Assembly (NCBI GenBank): GCA_964432875.1
Contig: CAYSPJ010000105.1
Span: 1-17,619, forward strand
Length of the DNA: 17,619 nt
Reading direction: 5' to 3'
DNA from: JACJYE01 sp964432875
Lineage (GTDB): Bacteria; Bacteroidota; Bacteroidia; Chitinophagales; Saprospiraceae
Notes under the pieces: generated by a model
Database searches by the model: none
Told to the model about the DNA's origin: nothing
The model's input: only the letters and a program-made list of their open reading frames with translations
Shown: in pieces, positions 6,719 to 14,791 of the stretch
Layout of the letters: every line of letters begins with the position of its first letter
Position numbering within the stretch: position 1 is the stretch's first letter
Translations under genes and position numbers: made by a program

Positions 6719-7861
6719 TTATTTCAGCAATTCATCTAAAAAAGCTTTATCCGAGCCGTTGCCATTATTTTTGTAGATCACTGTCAGGTTGCCCGAAGCG
6801 GGCATGTAGATAAGGTTGGCTTCGATGCCGACTGAGCCGCCGTTATGGCCGTAGCCGATACCGCCGCCAACGCGCCAGAGCTCCAGCCCCAGGCCGTATT
6901 CACAGAAGATGTTGTCGCAAGCTGGCAGTTGGACGGCTTTCATCAACTCCACCGAAGCAGCCGACACGAGGCGGCCTTCCATCAGCGCTTCCATAAAAAC
7001 CATCAAATCAGCAGCGGTGCTGATGATACCGCCATCAGCTTTGCCGTCGGTATCGGCGCGATCCCAGCGACTCACGTCCAGCAGTTTGCCGTCGCTATAG
7101 AGTTCGGCGTAGCCCCGGGCGACGTTGCGGTCGTCGCGCTGTTCCAGATAAGTATTTCTCAAGCCAAGGGGACTGAAGATCGCCTCATCCAGGACCAGTT
7201 GCAGCGGCTTGCCGGCGATGGATTCGACAATCTGGCCCAGCAGCCAGTAGTTGGTATTGCTGTAGGAGTAGCCTTGGCCGGGTTCGAAATGCAATGGTTT
7301 GCCATAGACATAGGCTTCCAGCAGTTCATCGATGCTCATCCGGTCAATGCGATCTGGTTCGTTGACGATTTGTAATTGGTAGCGGAGGCTCTCGTTAGGC
7401 GGGTCGAAGATGCCTGACAGATGGCTCAGCAGGTGGCGGATGGTAATCCGATCGGCGCCGGGGATTTTGCCCTTGACCTTCGGCAGCCGCTCTGCCAGTT
7501 TGTCGTCGAGCCGGAGCTGGCCATCCTCGGCCAGTTTCATGACCACGGTGGCCACGAACATCTTGGTGATACTACCCACCCGGAAGGGTGTATTGGTACG
7601 CATCGGCACCTGGTGTTCGAGGTTGGACCAGCCCGCGGCACCGATCCAGAGCGGCTCGCCGCTCCGCTTTACCAGCAAGATGGCACCGGGCGAATTGGTG
7701 TTTTTCCGGTATTTTTCCAGCTCGCCCTGATAGGCCAGAGCCTGGGGGTGGTTGGCATAGCTCACATCTTCTGCCGCATCGGGCTTGGGGATAAGGATGT
7801 CTTTTTCGCAGGCGGCCGCCGTGAACAACAACAGCAACAGCAGCAACTTGAAATGTCTCAT
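6719..7861 (-). CDS. Serine beta-lactamase-like hydrolase, lipoprotein
   Basis: A 380-residue enzyme of the beta-lactamase/DD-peptidase (class C-like, PF00144) superfamily. ATG 7861 gives a short lipoprotein signal, leucine-rich, with lipobox TAAAC (Cys18) then Glu. An in-frame TTG two codons earlier is less likely. The three active-site motifs are present: SxxK as SITK (Ser97, Lys100), YxN as YSN (200-202), and HxG as HNG (339-341) in place of KTG. These fit DD-peptidase/esterase relatives rather than a dedicated antibiotic-resistance enzyme. The substrate is unknown; peptidoglycan peptides, D-amino acid peptides or esters are the usual range. It lies 38 bases after the outer-membrane barrel gene and is most likely the second gene of that operon. 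It is probably a lipid-anchored periplasmic protein. Confidence 0.93.
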   Translation of the reverse strand: MRHFKLLLLLLLFTAAACEKDILIPKPDAAEDVSYANHPQALAYQGELEKYRKNTNSPGAILLVKRSGEPLWIGAAGWSNLEHQVPMRTNTPFRVGSITKMFVATVVMKLAEDGQLRLDDKLAERLPKVKGKIPGADRITIRHLLSHLSGIFDPPNESLRYQLQIVNEPDRIDRMSIDELLEAYVYGKPLHFEPGQGYSYSNTNYWLLGQIVESIAGKPLQLVLDEAIFSPLGLRNTYLEQRDDRNVARGYAELYSDGKLLDVSRWDRADTDGKADGGIISTAADLMVFMEALMEGRLVSAASVELMKAVQLPACDNIFCEYGLGLELWRVGGGIGYGHNGGSVGIEANLIYMPASGNLTVIYKNNGNGSDKAFLDELLK

Positions 7862-7899
7862 ACACAATAGATTTTTGAGTGGAAGGTGTTTGGCTTGGA

Positions 7900-8514
7900 T
7901 TAGAATGGATTGAAACGGGTGCCCACATGCAGCGACCGGTGGGGCAAGGCCGGCGCGCCCCGATAGCTGAAGGGCAGCTCGCCGAACGCTTCGTAACGGG
8001 AGAAAAAGGCCATCTTCCCGAACTGGTAGCCCAGGCCCAGGCCGATGGTAGGCATGAACTTATGAAGGCGCGGCGAAGCATTGCGGTAGCCCTCGCCATC
8101 GGGTTCGTAGCGCTTCATGCTGGAGACCAGGTGGAGGTAGCCCCCTCCGATGGTCGCATCGGCGAAAAAGCCCCCGAAGCGCTTGCGGTAGCCAAATTCA
8201 GAACTGACATACACCCCTTGCTGAAAGCCAGGGTGGTGGTAGTAGCCAAGGTTGATGGTCTGCAGCAAGCGATGCCCGTCGCCCTGGCGATAGCACAGCT
8301 CGGTGCCGAGGCGCACGCCCCAGCCTGGCCCCCGGAATAGCCCCCGGAAATCGGGGAGGCTGACCGATTCGGAAAAAACGCTTACCGTCAGGGGGATGCC
8401 GCCTCGCAGCTCGCTGCCCTGCGCCGCCAGGCGCAACGGGCTGAACAGGGCCACCAGCAGCCCGAACCAGAGGAAGCGCGGCAAAGCCGTTGATCTGAAC
8501 TTTTGGGTCATCAT
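7900..8514 (-). CDS. Small outer-membrane beta-barrel-like protein
   Basis: A 204-residue exported protein of no family I can name. Residues about 10-32 form a signal peptide ending near RLAAQG. The mature part alternates hydrophobic and polar residues with many Gly, Tyr and Phe, for example LLQTINLGYYHHPGF, VYVSSEFGYRKRFGGFFADATIGGGYLHLV and IGLGLGYQFGKMAFFSRYEAF. It ends in GTRFNPF, a terminal Phe typical of outer-membrane barrels. Length and pattern suggest about eight strands. It is the first gene of an operon with the beta-lactamase-like lipoprotein and carries its own promoter. The start is one of two adjacent ATGs (8514 or 8511). Confidence 0.8.
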   Translation of the reverse strand: MMTQKFRSTALPRFLWFGLLVALFSPLRLAAQGSELRGGIPLTVSVFSESVSLPDFRGLFRGPGWGVRLGTELCYRQGDGHRLLQTINLGYYHHPGFQQGVYVSSEFGYRKRFGGFFADATIGGGYLHLVSSMKRYEPDGEGYRNASPRLHKFMPTIGLGLGYQFGKMAFFSRYEAFGELPFSYRGAPALPHRSLHVGTRFNPF

Positions 8515-8563
8515 GTTTTGATCCGTTTTAAGTGAATAATAATCGGGTGATTTATTACGGCTG

Positions 8564-8595
8564 CAAACCTACGAGCATAATGGGCCGATTTTCAA
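8564..8595 (-). promoter_or_regulatory. Promoter of the barrel / beta-lactamase-like operon
   Basis: On the minus strand TAGGTTTG (8564-8571) matches the Bacteroidota -7 box exactly, and TTG (8593-8595) lies 21 bases upstream. Transcription would begin about 40 bases before the ATG at 8514. Confidence 0.65.
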
Positions 8596-8610
8596 GTCCG
8601 TACGTCCTGA

Positions 8611-8628
8611 AGCCGCTCAAAAGCGGCT
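8611..8628. other. Perfect 7-bp hairpin in the divergent spacer
   Basis: AGCCGCT, loop CAAA, AGCGGCT. It lies between the divergent barrel gene and histidine kinase gene, upstream of the -33 element of the former. With no T run and no gene ending here it is not a terminator; a protein-binding palindrome is possible. The rest of 8515-8816 holds no gene and no perfect TAnnTTTG box for the kinase (TATCTCTG at 8739-8746 differs by one base and lacks a spaced TTG). Confidence 0.45.
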
Positions 8629-8816
8629 CCAGCCAGCCACCTGGCTTACCCAGCCGCTATTTGAGCCATGGAGCTCCCTGCTCTGGTTCAGCCCCGTTTT
8701 CGGCTGTTTCAGTCTGCATTTTTTGGTTTCCAGTCCGATATCTCTGGCAATAGTCAATGCGATTCCCGATTTTTGCCTGGCGGATGCTACCGTTGAAAGC
8801 CCGCAGCCGATATGCG

Positions 8817-9848
8817 ATGAAAAAGAAATACCAAGTTTTGATTTTACTGGCGGGAGTGCTGCTGCTCGTCGTTTCCAATGCGATCAATTTTGGTTCGGAA
8901 AACGAAATGACCTGGGCGCAAAAAAGCACCTATTTAGCCCTGCTGGCTGCGGGCATCGCCACCCACTTTTTCACCATCTACGGCATCGGGCGCTGGATGC
9001 AGCGGCAACGACCGGGGCTGTCGTCCACACTAACTCGCATCGGCTGGTCATTCGCCATCGGCGTGCCGATACTGACCGTCTTGATGACGCTTACGGACTT
9101 CGGCCTACGCCAGTATTCGGAGCACGAGGTCTATCTGTTCACCTGGGAAAACGTGTTGCTCAACCTCACCCAATCTGCTGTGACGACCCTCTACATCCTG
9201 GGGTTGACCGAGGCTTTTTATCATTACGAACAACTCTATCGCTCAGAGAAAGAGCGGGAGGAGCTGCTGCGCATCAACTTTCATGCCCAATACGCCGGGC
9301 TCAAGCAGCAGGTCAACCCGCACTTTTTGTTCAACAGCCTCAGCAGCCTGGTTTCGCTAATCAGCATTGACCCGGCAAAAGCGGAGCGCTTTGTTGAAGA
9401 ACTTAGCCAGGTGTACCGCTATCTGCTCCAGAGCAACCAGGAGGAGCTGGCCACACTGAACCAGGAGTTAGATTTCATCCAGTCTTATCTGCACTTGCTG
9501 CAAACCCGTTATGGGGAGGGCTTCCAGGCCCATATTGACGTGCCAGAAGCGGCACGCCAGCGCCTCATCCCACCCCTGACCTTGCAATTATTGGTAGAAA
9601 ACGCGGTAAAGCACAACGAAATCTCCGTATCGCGCCCGCTACGGCTATCCATCTGCTGCCCGGAAGAGGAGCGGCTCGCCGTGACCAACAACCTCCAGCG
9701 GCGCCGCGCTGCCCTGCCTTCCGAGCGGATCGGCCTGGCCAACATCATCGCCCGCTACCGCCTGCTCAACTACCCCTACGTAGAAGTGCGGGAGGCCGAG
9801 GGTGAATTTGCCGTTTTCCTCCCCCTCATCACCAAACCTGTGCCATGA
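8817..9848 (+). CDS. LytS/YehU-type sensor histidine kinase
   Basis: A 343-residue inner-membrane kinase of the His_kinase family (PF06580). The ATG at 8817 starts just before the first helix; an upstream in-frame ATG at 8757 would add a basic non-hydrophobic tail. Four membrane helices lie at about 5-24, 36-58, 75-94 and 110-132, with no recognisable extracellular sensor domain. A short coiled coil leads to the dimerisation segment with LKQQVNPHFLFNSL, His169 being the expected phosphorylated residue. The ATPase domain shows the N-box LVENAVKHN (259-267) and a GLANIIARYRLL segment, in the reduced form usual in this family. It overlaps its response regulator by ATGA. The signal is unknown. 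Confidence 0.95.
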   Translation: MKKKYQVLILLAGVLLLVVSNAINFGSENEMTWAQKSTYLALLAAGIATHFFTIYGIGRWMQRQRPGLSSTLTRIGWSFAIGVPILTVLMTLTDFGLRQYSEHEVYLFTWENVLLNLTQSAVTTLYILGLTEAFYHYEQLYRSEKEREELLRINFHAQYAGLKQQVNPHFLFNSLSSLVSLISIDPAKAERFVEELSQVYRYLLQSNQEELATLNQELDFIQSYLHLLQTRYGEGFQAHIDVPEAARQRLIPPLTLQLLVENAVKHNEISVSRPLRLSICCPEEERLAVTNNLQRRRAALPSERIGLANIIARYRLLNYPYVEVREAEGEFAVFLPLITKPVP

Positions 9849-10636
9849 AAGTCTTTATTATCGAAGATGAATACCTTAGCCTGGAAAGGCTCCGCAAGCT
9901 GTTGGGCGAGGCCCGCCCCACCCCAGAAATCCTCGGCCATGCCGAAAGCATCAAATCGGCGGTGCAGTGGCTGGCTAATAATGCCGCCCCCGACCTGATC
10001 TTCATGGACATCGAATTGGCCGATGGGCAGTGCTTTGATATTTTCAGCCAGGTCGAAGTGCGCGCACCCATCATTTTCACCACCTCGTATGACGAATACG
10101 CCTTGCGCGCCTTCAAGGTAAACAGCATTGATTACCTGCTCAAACCGGTAAACCGGGAAGCGCTGGCCGGCGCGCTGGACAAATACCGCCGCCTCCAGGA
10201 ACAACTCCACCCAGCGGCAGGCTTGCCCACGCAGTTCGCCGATGGGCTGGGGAAGCTCCTCGAAGAGCTGGGCCGCTTTCAGCAGCCTCAGGAATACCGC
10301 CGACGCTTCCTGCTCAAGCAAGGACCGCGCTGGATCGCCGTGGAAGTACATGAGATCGCCTGGTTTCGCGCCGAAAGCAAGCTGTGCTACCTCAAAACCT
10401 GGGACAACCGCCGCTTTGTGGTAGATTACCCCTTGGAGGAAGTAGCCCAGATGCTCGACCCGGCGGAGTTTTTCCGCGTCAGCCGCAGCTACTTCGTCCA
10501 TGCCAAAGCCGTCCGCTCGATCGACGCCGACTTCGGCGGCAAACTCCGCCTGCAGTTGCAGCCCAAAACCGAGGCTGACGATGTGCTGGTGAGCAAGGAA
10601 AAGGCCAAGGAATTCAAGCAGTGGATGGGGAGGTGA
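9845..10636 (+). CDS. LytTR-family response regulator
   Basis: A 263-residue DNA-binding regulator. Residues 1-118 are a receiver domain with acidic pair Asp8/Glu9, phosphoacceptor Asp55 (LIFMDIELADG), switch Thr79/Thr80 and Lys100 in YLLKPV. A linker of about 30 residues follows, then a LytTR domain (about 152-260) with FLLKQGPRWIAVEVHEIAWFRAES, the YPLEEV segment and FFRVSRSYFVHAKAV. All positions expected for function are present. It is translated from ATG overlapping the kinase stop by four bases, so the pair is coupled. Targets are not known; the divergently transcribed barrel/beta-lactamase-like operon next door is the obvious candidate, by context only. Confidence 0.96.
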   Translation: MKVFIIEDEYLSLERLRKLLGEARPTPEILGHAESIKSAVQWLANNAAPDLIFMDIELADGQCFDIFSQVEVRAPIIFTTSYDEYALRAFKVNSIDYLLKPVNREALAGALDKYRRLQEQLHPAAGLPTQFADGLGKLLEELGRFQQPQEYRRRFLLKQGPRWIAVEVHEIAWFRAESKLCYLKTWDNRRFVVDYPLEEVAQMLDPAEFFRVSRSYFVHAKAVRSIDADFGGKLRLQLQPKTEADDVLVSKEKAKEFKQWMGR

Positions 10637-10702
10637 GGTGATGTAATAACCTCAAGGGGGGATAATAGAGGTGCTGCCGCCTCATTTCCTCTTAGGCTAT
10701 CT

Positions 10703-10723
10703 AGCTGGAGGGCATCTCCAGCT
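10703..10723. terminator. Hairpin between convergent genes, probable two-way terminator
   Basis: AGCTGGAG, loop GGCAT, CTCCAGCT: a perfect 8-bp stem. TTGTTG follows on the plus strand, where the response regulator ends at 10636. The hydrolase on the minus strand ends at 10743. The T tract is poor, so efficiency is uncertain. Confidence 0.6.
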
Positions 10724-10742
10724 TGTTGTCCGATTGTACATT

Positions 10743-11630
10743 CTAGCGGCGGCTGGGGTTGGGGCTCCCCGCCCCCACAAAATCCAGAATGTACCGCGCC
10801 ACCAATTCCGGCTGCTCTTGTTGCACCCAGTGCCCGCAATCCGCGATAGTTTTGATTTCCAGGCGGCAGCCTTCCTCTCTTTCCAATTGTGCGATATCAT
10901 CCACCAACCACTTGCCCAGGGCGCGGTCGGCTTCGCCCCAAATCACCAGGGTATCGGTTTGCAGGCGCGGCGGCCGGCTGAAGTTCGGGTCGAACACCGC
11001 CCGGGCGGCGGCGCGGTAGTAGTTGACCGGGCCGGTGAAATCGCTCCGCTGGGCGAAGGCCTCCTCATAGCGCGCGATGTCTTCAGCCTCGAAGGCCGCT
11101 TTATTGATGGCCCAGCCACGCAGCGCGCGCCAGAAAAAAGTCTTCCGGTTTTTGTGCATCCACCACTCGGGCAGGAAAGGCAGCTGGAAAAACAAGGTGT
11201 ACCAACTCATCTTGAATTGCTGCCGATTGGTGCGCATCGAGCGCTGCAAGACGGCCGCCGGCGGGCAGTTTAGCACAATCAGTTGATCGAGCATCTCGGG
11301 ATAGAGCTTGGCAAATTCCCAGGCGATGGCCCCGCCCCAGTCGTGCCCCACCACGATGACCCGCTCGTAGCCCAGCGCGCGGATGAGCTCAGCCACATCT
11401 TTGGCCAGCGTACGGTAATGATAGTCGCCTACCCCCTGGGGCTTATCGCTCTGCCCATAGCCCCGCAGATCGGGTGCCACGACTTTGTAGTGCGCGCTCA
11501 ACAAGGGGATGAGCTTCGCCCAGCTGTACCAAAATTCGGGGAAGCCGTGCAAAAGCATGATCAAGGGGCCTTCGCCGCTTGCTTTGAGGTGGAAGTTCAA
11601 GCCGTTGGCTTGAAGATATTGGCTATTCAT
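10743..11630 (-). CDS. Alpha/beta hydrolase, epoxide-hydrolase-like
   Basis: A 295-residue cytoplasmic-looking enzyme without signal peptide. The fold signatures are in order: HGFPEF (28-33, oxyanion hole), the DLRGYGQSDKP loop, the nucleophile elbow GHDWGG with Asp97, then a cap region. The acid is Asp235 in WGEADRAL and the base His267 in CGHW. Asp as nucleophile together with cap tyrosines (Tyr144 in SWYTLFF, and Tyr204/205 in NYYRA) points to an epoxide hydrolase, which opens epoxides to diols, rather than a serine esterase. Haloalkane dehalogenases share the Asp nucleophile but normally have a Trp pair and lack the cap tyrosines. The ATG at 11630 lies 30 bases after the preceding gene's stop, so it may be the last gene of the GH20 unit. 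Confidence 0.93.
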   Translation of the reverse strand: MNSQYLQANGLNFHLKASGEGPLIMLLHGFPEFWYSWAKLIPLLSAHYKVVAPDLRGYGQSDKPQGVGDYHYRTLAKDVAELIRALGYERVIVVGHDWGGAIAWEFAKLYPEMLDQLIVLNCPPAAVLQRSMRTNRQQFKMSWYTLFFQLPFLPEWWMHKNRKTFFWRALRGWAINKAAFEAEDIARYEEAFAQRSDFTGPVNYYRAAARAVFDPNFSRPPRLQTDTLVIWGEADRALGKWLVDDIAQLEREEGCRLEIKTIADCGHWVQQEQPELVARYILDFVGAGSPNPSRR

Positions 11631-11660
11631 GTTGCAAAATTTTAATGGTACAAAATAATA

Positions 11661-12248
11661 CTACCGCCCCAAACGCATATTCCCCCCCACCCCTGCCGTA
11701 TAAAAGTAAGGATAGCCCGGCAAGATATTGACCGCCAGGCTAGTATCGCTCCGCAATTGATAGAGATATTCAATTTGCCCGCCATGCCAGACGAATTTCC
11801 GCTCCCAGGCCTGGCTAGCATTCATTTTAATAAAAGCCGGGTCGTTCTCATAGCCTTCCAGCTGCCTCCAGTTTTTCCGGTAATACCAAAACGGCCCGAA
11901 GCTCAGGCTAAATTCATGCCGGGCAGAATCCCAGCCAATCACATCGTCATACACATTAATCCCAAAATGGGTAATCCCTGCCAGCTTGCCAGCGCAATCG
12001 CGCGGGACGATAGACTGCAACACTTTGATGCCAAGATACTGGTTTATCCGGTAAGCGGCAAAAAAAGTCGCCCCCGCATATCCCGCCCATTTGCCCTTTT
12101 TATCAATTTTCCACTTATAGAAATCATTGTTCTGCTCTTCGATCGGATGATACCCGATCCCGCCAATCGCTACGCCGATGGAGAATTGGGCCTGACCGGG
12201 TTCGCAGCACATCGTTATGACCAGTATAGCTAGTATCTGTGTTTTCAT
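11661..12248 (-). CDS. Exported protein of unknown function, barrel-like
   Basis: A 195-residue protein I cannot assign. An N-terminal signal peptide (about 1-20, ending GQAQ) is followed by FSIGVAIGGIGYHP and alternating, aromatic-rich segments such as YAGATFFAAYRINQYLGIKV, HEFSLSFGPFWYYR and LAVNILPGYPYFYTAGVG. These suggest an outer-membrane or periplasmic beta-rich protein. It lacks a lipobox at the Cys pair near residue 14. ATG 12248 is preferred over the GTG one codon earlier. It lies 50 bases downstream of the GH20 gene and 30 bases upstream of the epoxide-hydrolase-like gene, all on the minus strand. Confidence 0.78.
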   Translation of the reverse strand: MKTQILAILVITMCCEPGQAQFSIGVAIGGIGYHPIEEQNNDFYKWKIDKKGKWAGYAGATFFAAYRINQYLGIKVLQSIVPRDCAGKLAGITHFGINVYDDVIGWDSARHEFSLSFGPFWYYRKNWRQLEGYENDPAFIKMNASQAWERKFVWHGGQIEYLYQLRSDTSLAVNILPGYPYFYTAGVGGNMRLGR

Positions 12249-12298
12249 CACATAGGTTTTAGGTTAAGCGCTTGTTTTTGCCGAATGGAAGACGAATT

Positions 12299-14626
12299 TC
12301 ATTCCACCCAAATTTCGCTTACAAAAAGCCAGGCCGGCTTGCCCTCCCCGGCATGCCCTGGCGGGCAGACGCCCTGGTTTTTGGCCGTAACCCTAATGTA
12401 GCGGATATTTTCCGCCGAGGTTTCGGTCGAGAAAAACTTAATCTGAGGTTCATTATCCTCAATATCGCTAGCGTTGGCCACTTTTTCGAGCAACCGGAAA
12501 TCCTGGCCATCAGCGGAGGCTTCAAAAGACACCCATTGGGGCAGGAATATCCAGGAGGCCGCCGTCTGCAGCGCATCCATTGTGATGCGGCGGATATTGG
12601 CCGGGGCCCCCAGGTCGATGGTGGCAACCAAATCATTGCTTTCAAAGCCTTTCCAGTTGCCATCCCCAAAGCTTTTGCTGCCCCGGATACCGTTGACCAG
12701 GCCGTAGGCGCCCTGGGCATCGTAGCGCGGGCTGTTGGGGTATTGCAGCTTGATTTCGGCAGCGAAAGCCTGGTGCAGCACATATTCCCGGCTCATGACC
12801 TGCTGCCTGGATTGGCCATCCTCAAAGATGGCTGCCTTGACGGTGGCGGTCTGCTTGATTTCAAACGGGCCGGTATATAAGGGCGACTGGGCATCCGGCT
12901 CGGCGCCATCGAGGGTATAGCGGATGGACGGCTCAAAGACTTCGGTCTCGAGCGCGATCTGCAAGCTGCGGTTGTGCTGATCCACTTCCGGTAGCGACTT
13001 GACCTGGAAGGCGCTGAGCGAATAGTTGACCCCTTGCTGTCCGTATCTTGCATATTGCGCCTGCATCCGGCGGGAGAAACTGCCCCAGTCGCGCTGCGCA
13101 GCCGGCGACCAGAGCACCTCTGAAAGGGCCGCCAGGCGTGGGAAGACCATGTACTCTACCTGTTCCGGCACCGGCATATACTCCGTCCAGACGTTGGCTT
13201 GTGCCCCTAGTACCAGCCGGCCTTCCTCGGCGGTGAGCGCAGCCGGGATAGGCTCATAGGCATACACTTTTGCCAAAGTAGTGTAGCCCCCGATCGCCAG
13301 GGGTTCCATATCCGGGTCGCCCTGATAATGGTCGAAATAGCAGTGCGTGCCAGGCGTCATCACCACGCTATGCCCCATTTTTGCTGCTGCGATCCCCCCT
13401 TCTTCGCCGCGCCAGGACATTACGGAGGCATTGGGTGCCAGCCCGCCTTCCAGGATTTCGTCCCAGCCGATGAGGCGGCGCCCATGGGCATTGAGGAAGC
13501 GTTCGATCCTGGCGATAAAATAGCTTTGCAGCTCCTCTTCGCCGGAAAGCCCTTCGGCCCGGATACGCGCCTGGCATCGAGCACAGGACTTCCAATTGGC
13601 CTTATCAGCTTCGTCGCCGCCGATATGGATGTAGGTGGATGGGAAAAGCGCCATCACCTCGGTGAGCACCCCTTCCAGGAAGGCAAAAGTCTCTTCCTTG
13701 CCCGCACAGTAGATATGCGTAATGGGCCACACCCCGCCGGGAGGGACGCCAAGGGCTTCGCCGCTACAGGATAAGGCGGGGTATGCCGCCAGGGCCGACA
13801 TCACATGGGCGGGCATTTCGATCTCAGGCATGATGGTGATGTTCCGCTCCGCAGCATAAGCCACCAGGCTCTTGACTTGTTCCTGGGTGTAATAGCCGCC
13901 ATAAACCGTGTCGGTTGGGGTATTTGCCGAGGGGCGGGCATTCCAGTGCTGCCCTGACCAATCTGGCCGCCAGGCCCCCACCTCGGTCAGCTTAGGGTAT
14001 TGCTTGATCTCCAGGCGCCAGCCCTGGTCGTCCACCAAGTGCCAGTGAAACCTATTGAGCTTGTGTTGCGCCATCTGATCTATCATCTTGTAAATGAACT
14101 CGATGGGCATAAAATGCCGCGAGACATCGAGGTGGAGCCCGCGATAGCTAAACCGGGGATAATCCCGGATACGCAGCCCCGGCAGCTTTCCGCCCGCATG
14201 GGTGCTCAGCAACTGATGCAGGGTTTGCACGCCATACAATATGCCCGCCGCACGGTTGGCTTTGATGGTGATGCCCTCCGCCCGGATTTCGAGGGTGTAG
14301 CCTTCATCGCCCAGTTCGCCATCCAGCTCGGCATTCAAGGCCAGGGTCACGGCAGGCTTCTCGCCAGGGGCTGGATCAAAAGCCGCTTCCAGCTCAAATT
14401 GCAGGTAGCCCCCCCAAAGCGCTGTGGCATAAGCAGATAGGCTTTCCAGCTCCTGCTGTTGATAAATCAATGGTGTACGCGGCCCGATGGTGAAGCTCCC
14501 CTCGGCCATCTCCAGTTTTACGGGCAAGGGTATGAGGCTGATGTCGGCCTGCTTCCTTTCTGGCTGGCAGGAAAAGAGCATGCCGCTCAATAGTATGGCG
14601 ATGATGAGGGTGCCTACGTGGTTCAT
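12299..14626 (-). CDS. GH20 beta-N-acetylhexosaminidase, lipoprotein
   Basis: A 775-residue glycoside hydrolase that removes terminal GlcNAc or GalNAc from glycans or chito-oligosaccharides. ATG 14626 gives a lipoprotein signal with lipobox LFSC (Cys20) and Gln after it, which fits outer-membrane sorting. Domain order: GH20b-like N-terminal domain (about 30-150), catalytic TIM barrel (about 155-510) with YRGLHLDVSRHF, FHWHLVDDQGWR and the catalytic pair Asp338-Glu339 in HIGGDE. Then comes a chitobiase C-terminal-like beta-sandwich (about 540-620, RYTLDGAEPDAQSPLYTGPF) and an F5/8 type C (CBM32-like) domain to the end. It looks complete. The frame is open a further 53 codons upstream, but those are low-complexity and precede the signal peptide. 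It begins a probable operon with the next two minus-strand genes. Confidence 0.96.
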   Translation of the reverse strand: MNHVGTLIIAILLSGMLFSCQPERKQADISLIPLPVKLEMAEGSFTIGPRTPLIYQQQELESLSAYATALWGGYLQFELEAAFDPAPGEKPAVTLALNAELDGELGDEGYTLEIRAEGITIKANRAAGILYGVQTLHQLLSTHAGGKLPGLRIRDYPRFSYRGLHLDVSRHFMPIEFIYKMIDQMAQHKLNRFHWHLVDDQGWRLEIKQYPKLTEVGAWRPDWSGQHWNARPSANTPTDTVYGGYYTQEQVKSLVAYAAERNITIMPEIEMPAHVMSALAAYPALSCSGEALGVPPGGVWPITHIYCAGKEETFAFLEGVLTEVMALFPSTYIHIGGDEADKANWKSCARCQARIRAEGLSGEEELQSYFIARIERFLNAHGRRLIGWDEILEGGLAPNASVMSWRGEEGGIAAAKMGHSVVMTPGTHCYFDHYQGDPDMEPLAIGGYTTLAKVYAYEPIPAALTAEEGRLVLGAQANVWTEYMPVPEQVEYMVFPRLAALSEVLWSPAAQRDWGSFSRRMQAQYARYGQQGVNYSLSAFQVKSLPEVDQHNRSLQIALETEVFEPSIRYTLDGAEPDAQSPLYTGPFEIKQTATVKAAIFEDGQSRQQVMSREYVLHQAFAAEIKLQYPNSPRYDAQGAYGLVNGIRGSKSFGDGNWKGFESNDLVATIDLGAPANIRRITMDALQTAASWIFLPQWVSFEASADGQDFRLLEKVANASDIEDNEPQIKFFSTETSAENIRYIRVTAKNQGVCPPGHAGEGKPAWLFVSEIWVE

Positions 14627-14644
14627 CGTTTTCGATTTTGGTGG

Positions 14645-14652
14645 TAAAGATA
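14645..14652 (-). promoter_or_regulatory. Possible -7 box of the GH20 gene
   Basis: On the minus strand TATCTTTA differs by one base from TAnnTTTG. It lies 18 bases before the ATG at 14626. No TTG is seen at the expected -33 spacing, so this is weak. Confidence 0.4.
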
Positions 14653-14736
14653 GGTTGTTTTGTTTAGAGCTGGAACTAAGCAGGCAATCCTCGGCAAGAG
14701 CGAGCAGGACTATCTGCGGGTGAAGCGTTGAAGAGC

Positions 14737-14754
14737 TTTTGGCTCTAGCCAAAA
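14737..14754. promoter_or_regulatory. Perfect palindrome inside the promoter (operator candidate)
   Basis: TTTTGGCT, CT, AGCCAAAA: two perfect 8-base arms with a 2-base centre. It covers the -33 element and most of the spacer of the promoter at 14738-14768. A dimeric repressor bound here would block that promoter; this is inference from position and symmetry only. Confidence 0.5.
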
Positions 14755-14768
14755 ACAAGCTATCTTTG
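14738..14768 (+). promoter_or_regulatory. Promoter of the 851-residue hydrolase gene
   Basis: TTTG (14738-14741) and TATCTTTG (14761-14768) are separated by 19 bases, an exact match to the Bacteroidota -33/-7 consensus. Transcription would begin close to 14775, leaving a leader of about 15-20 bases before the ATG at 14792. This supports that start. Confidence 0.78.
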
Positions 14769-14791
14769 CTGCCCAACCAAGGCAAAAAACA

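Noticed and set aside
6427..6739. Short open frames on both strands in the hairpin-rich spacer
   Set aside because: No start context, no recognisable domain, and they run through inverted repeats.
14627..14785. 53-codon extension of the GH20 frame
   Set aside because: It precedes a clear lipoprotein signal peptide and would make that signal internal; it also runs through the divergent promoter.
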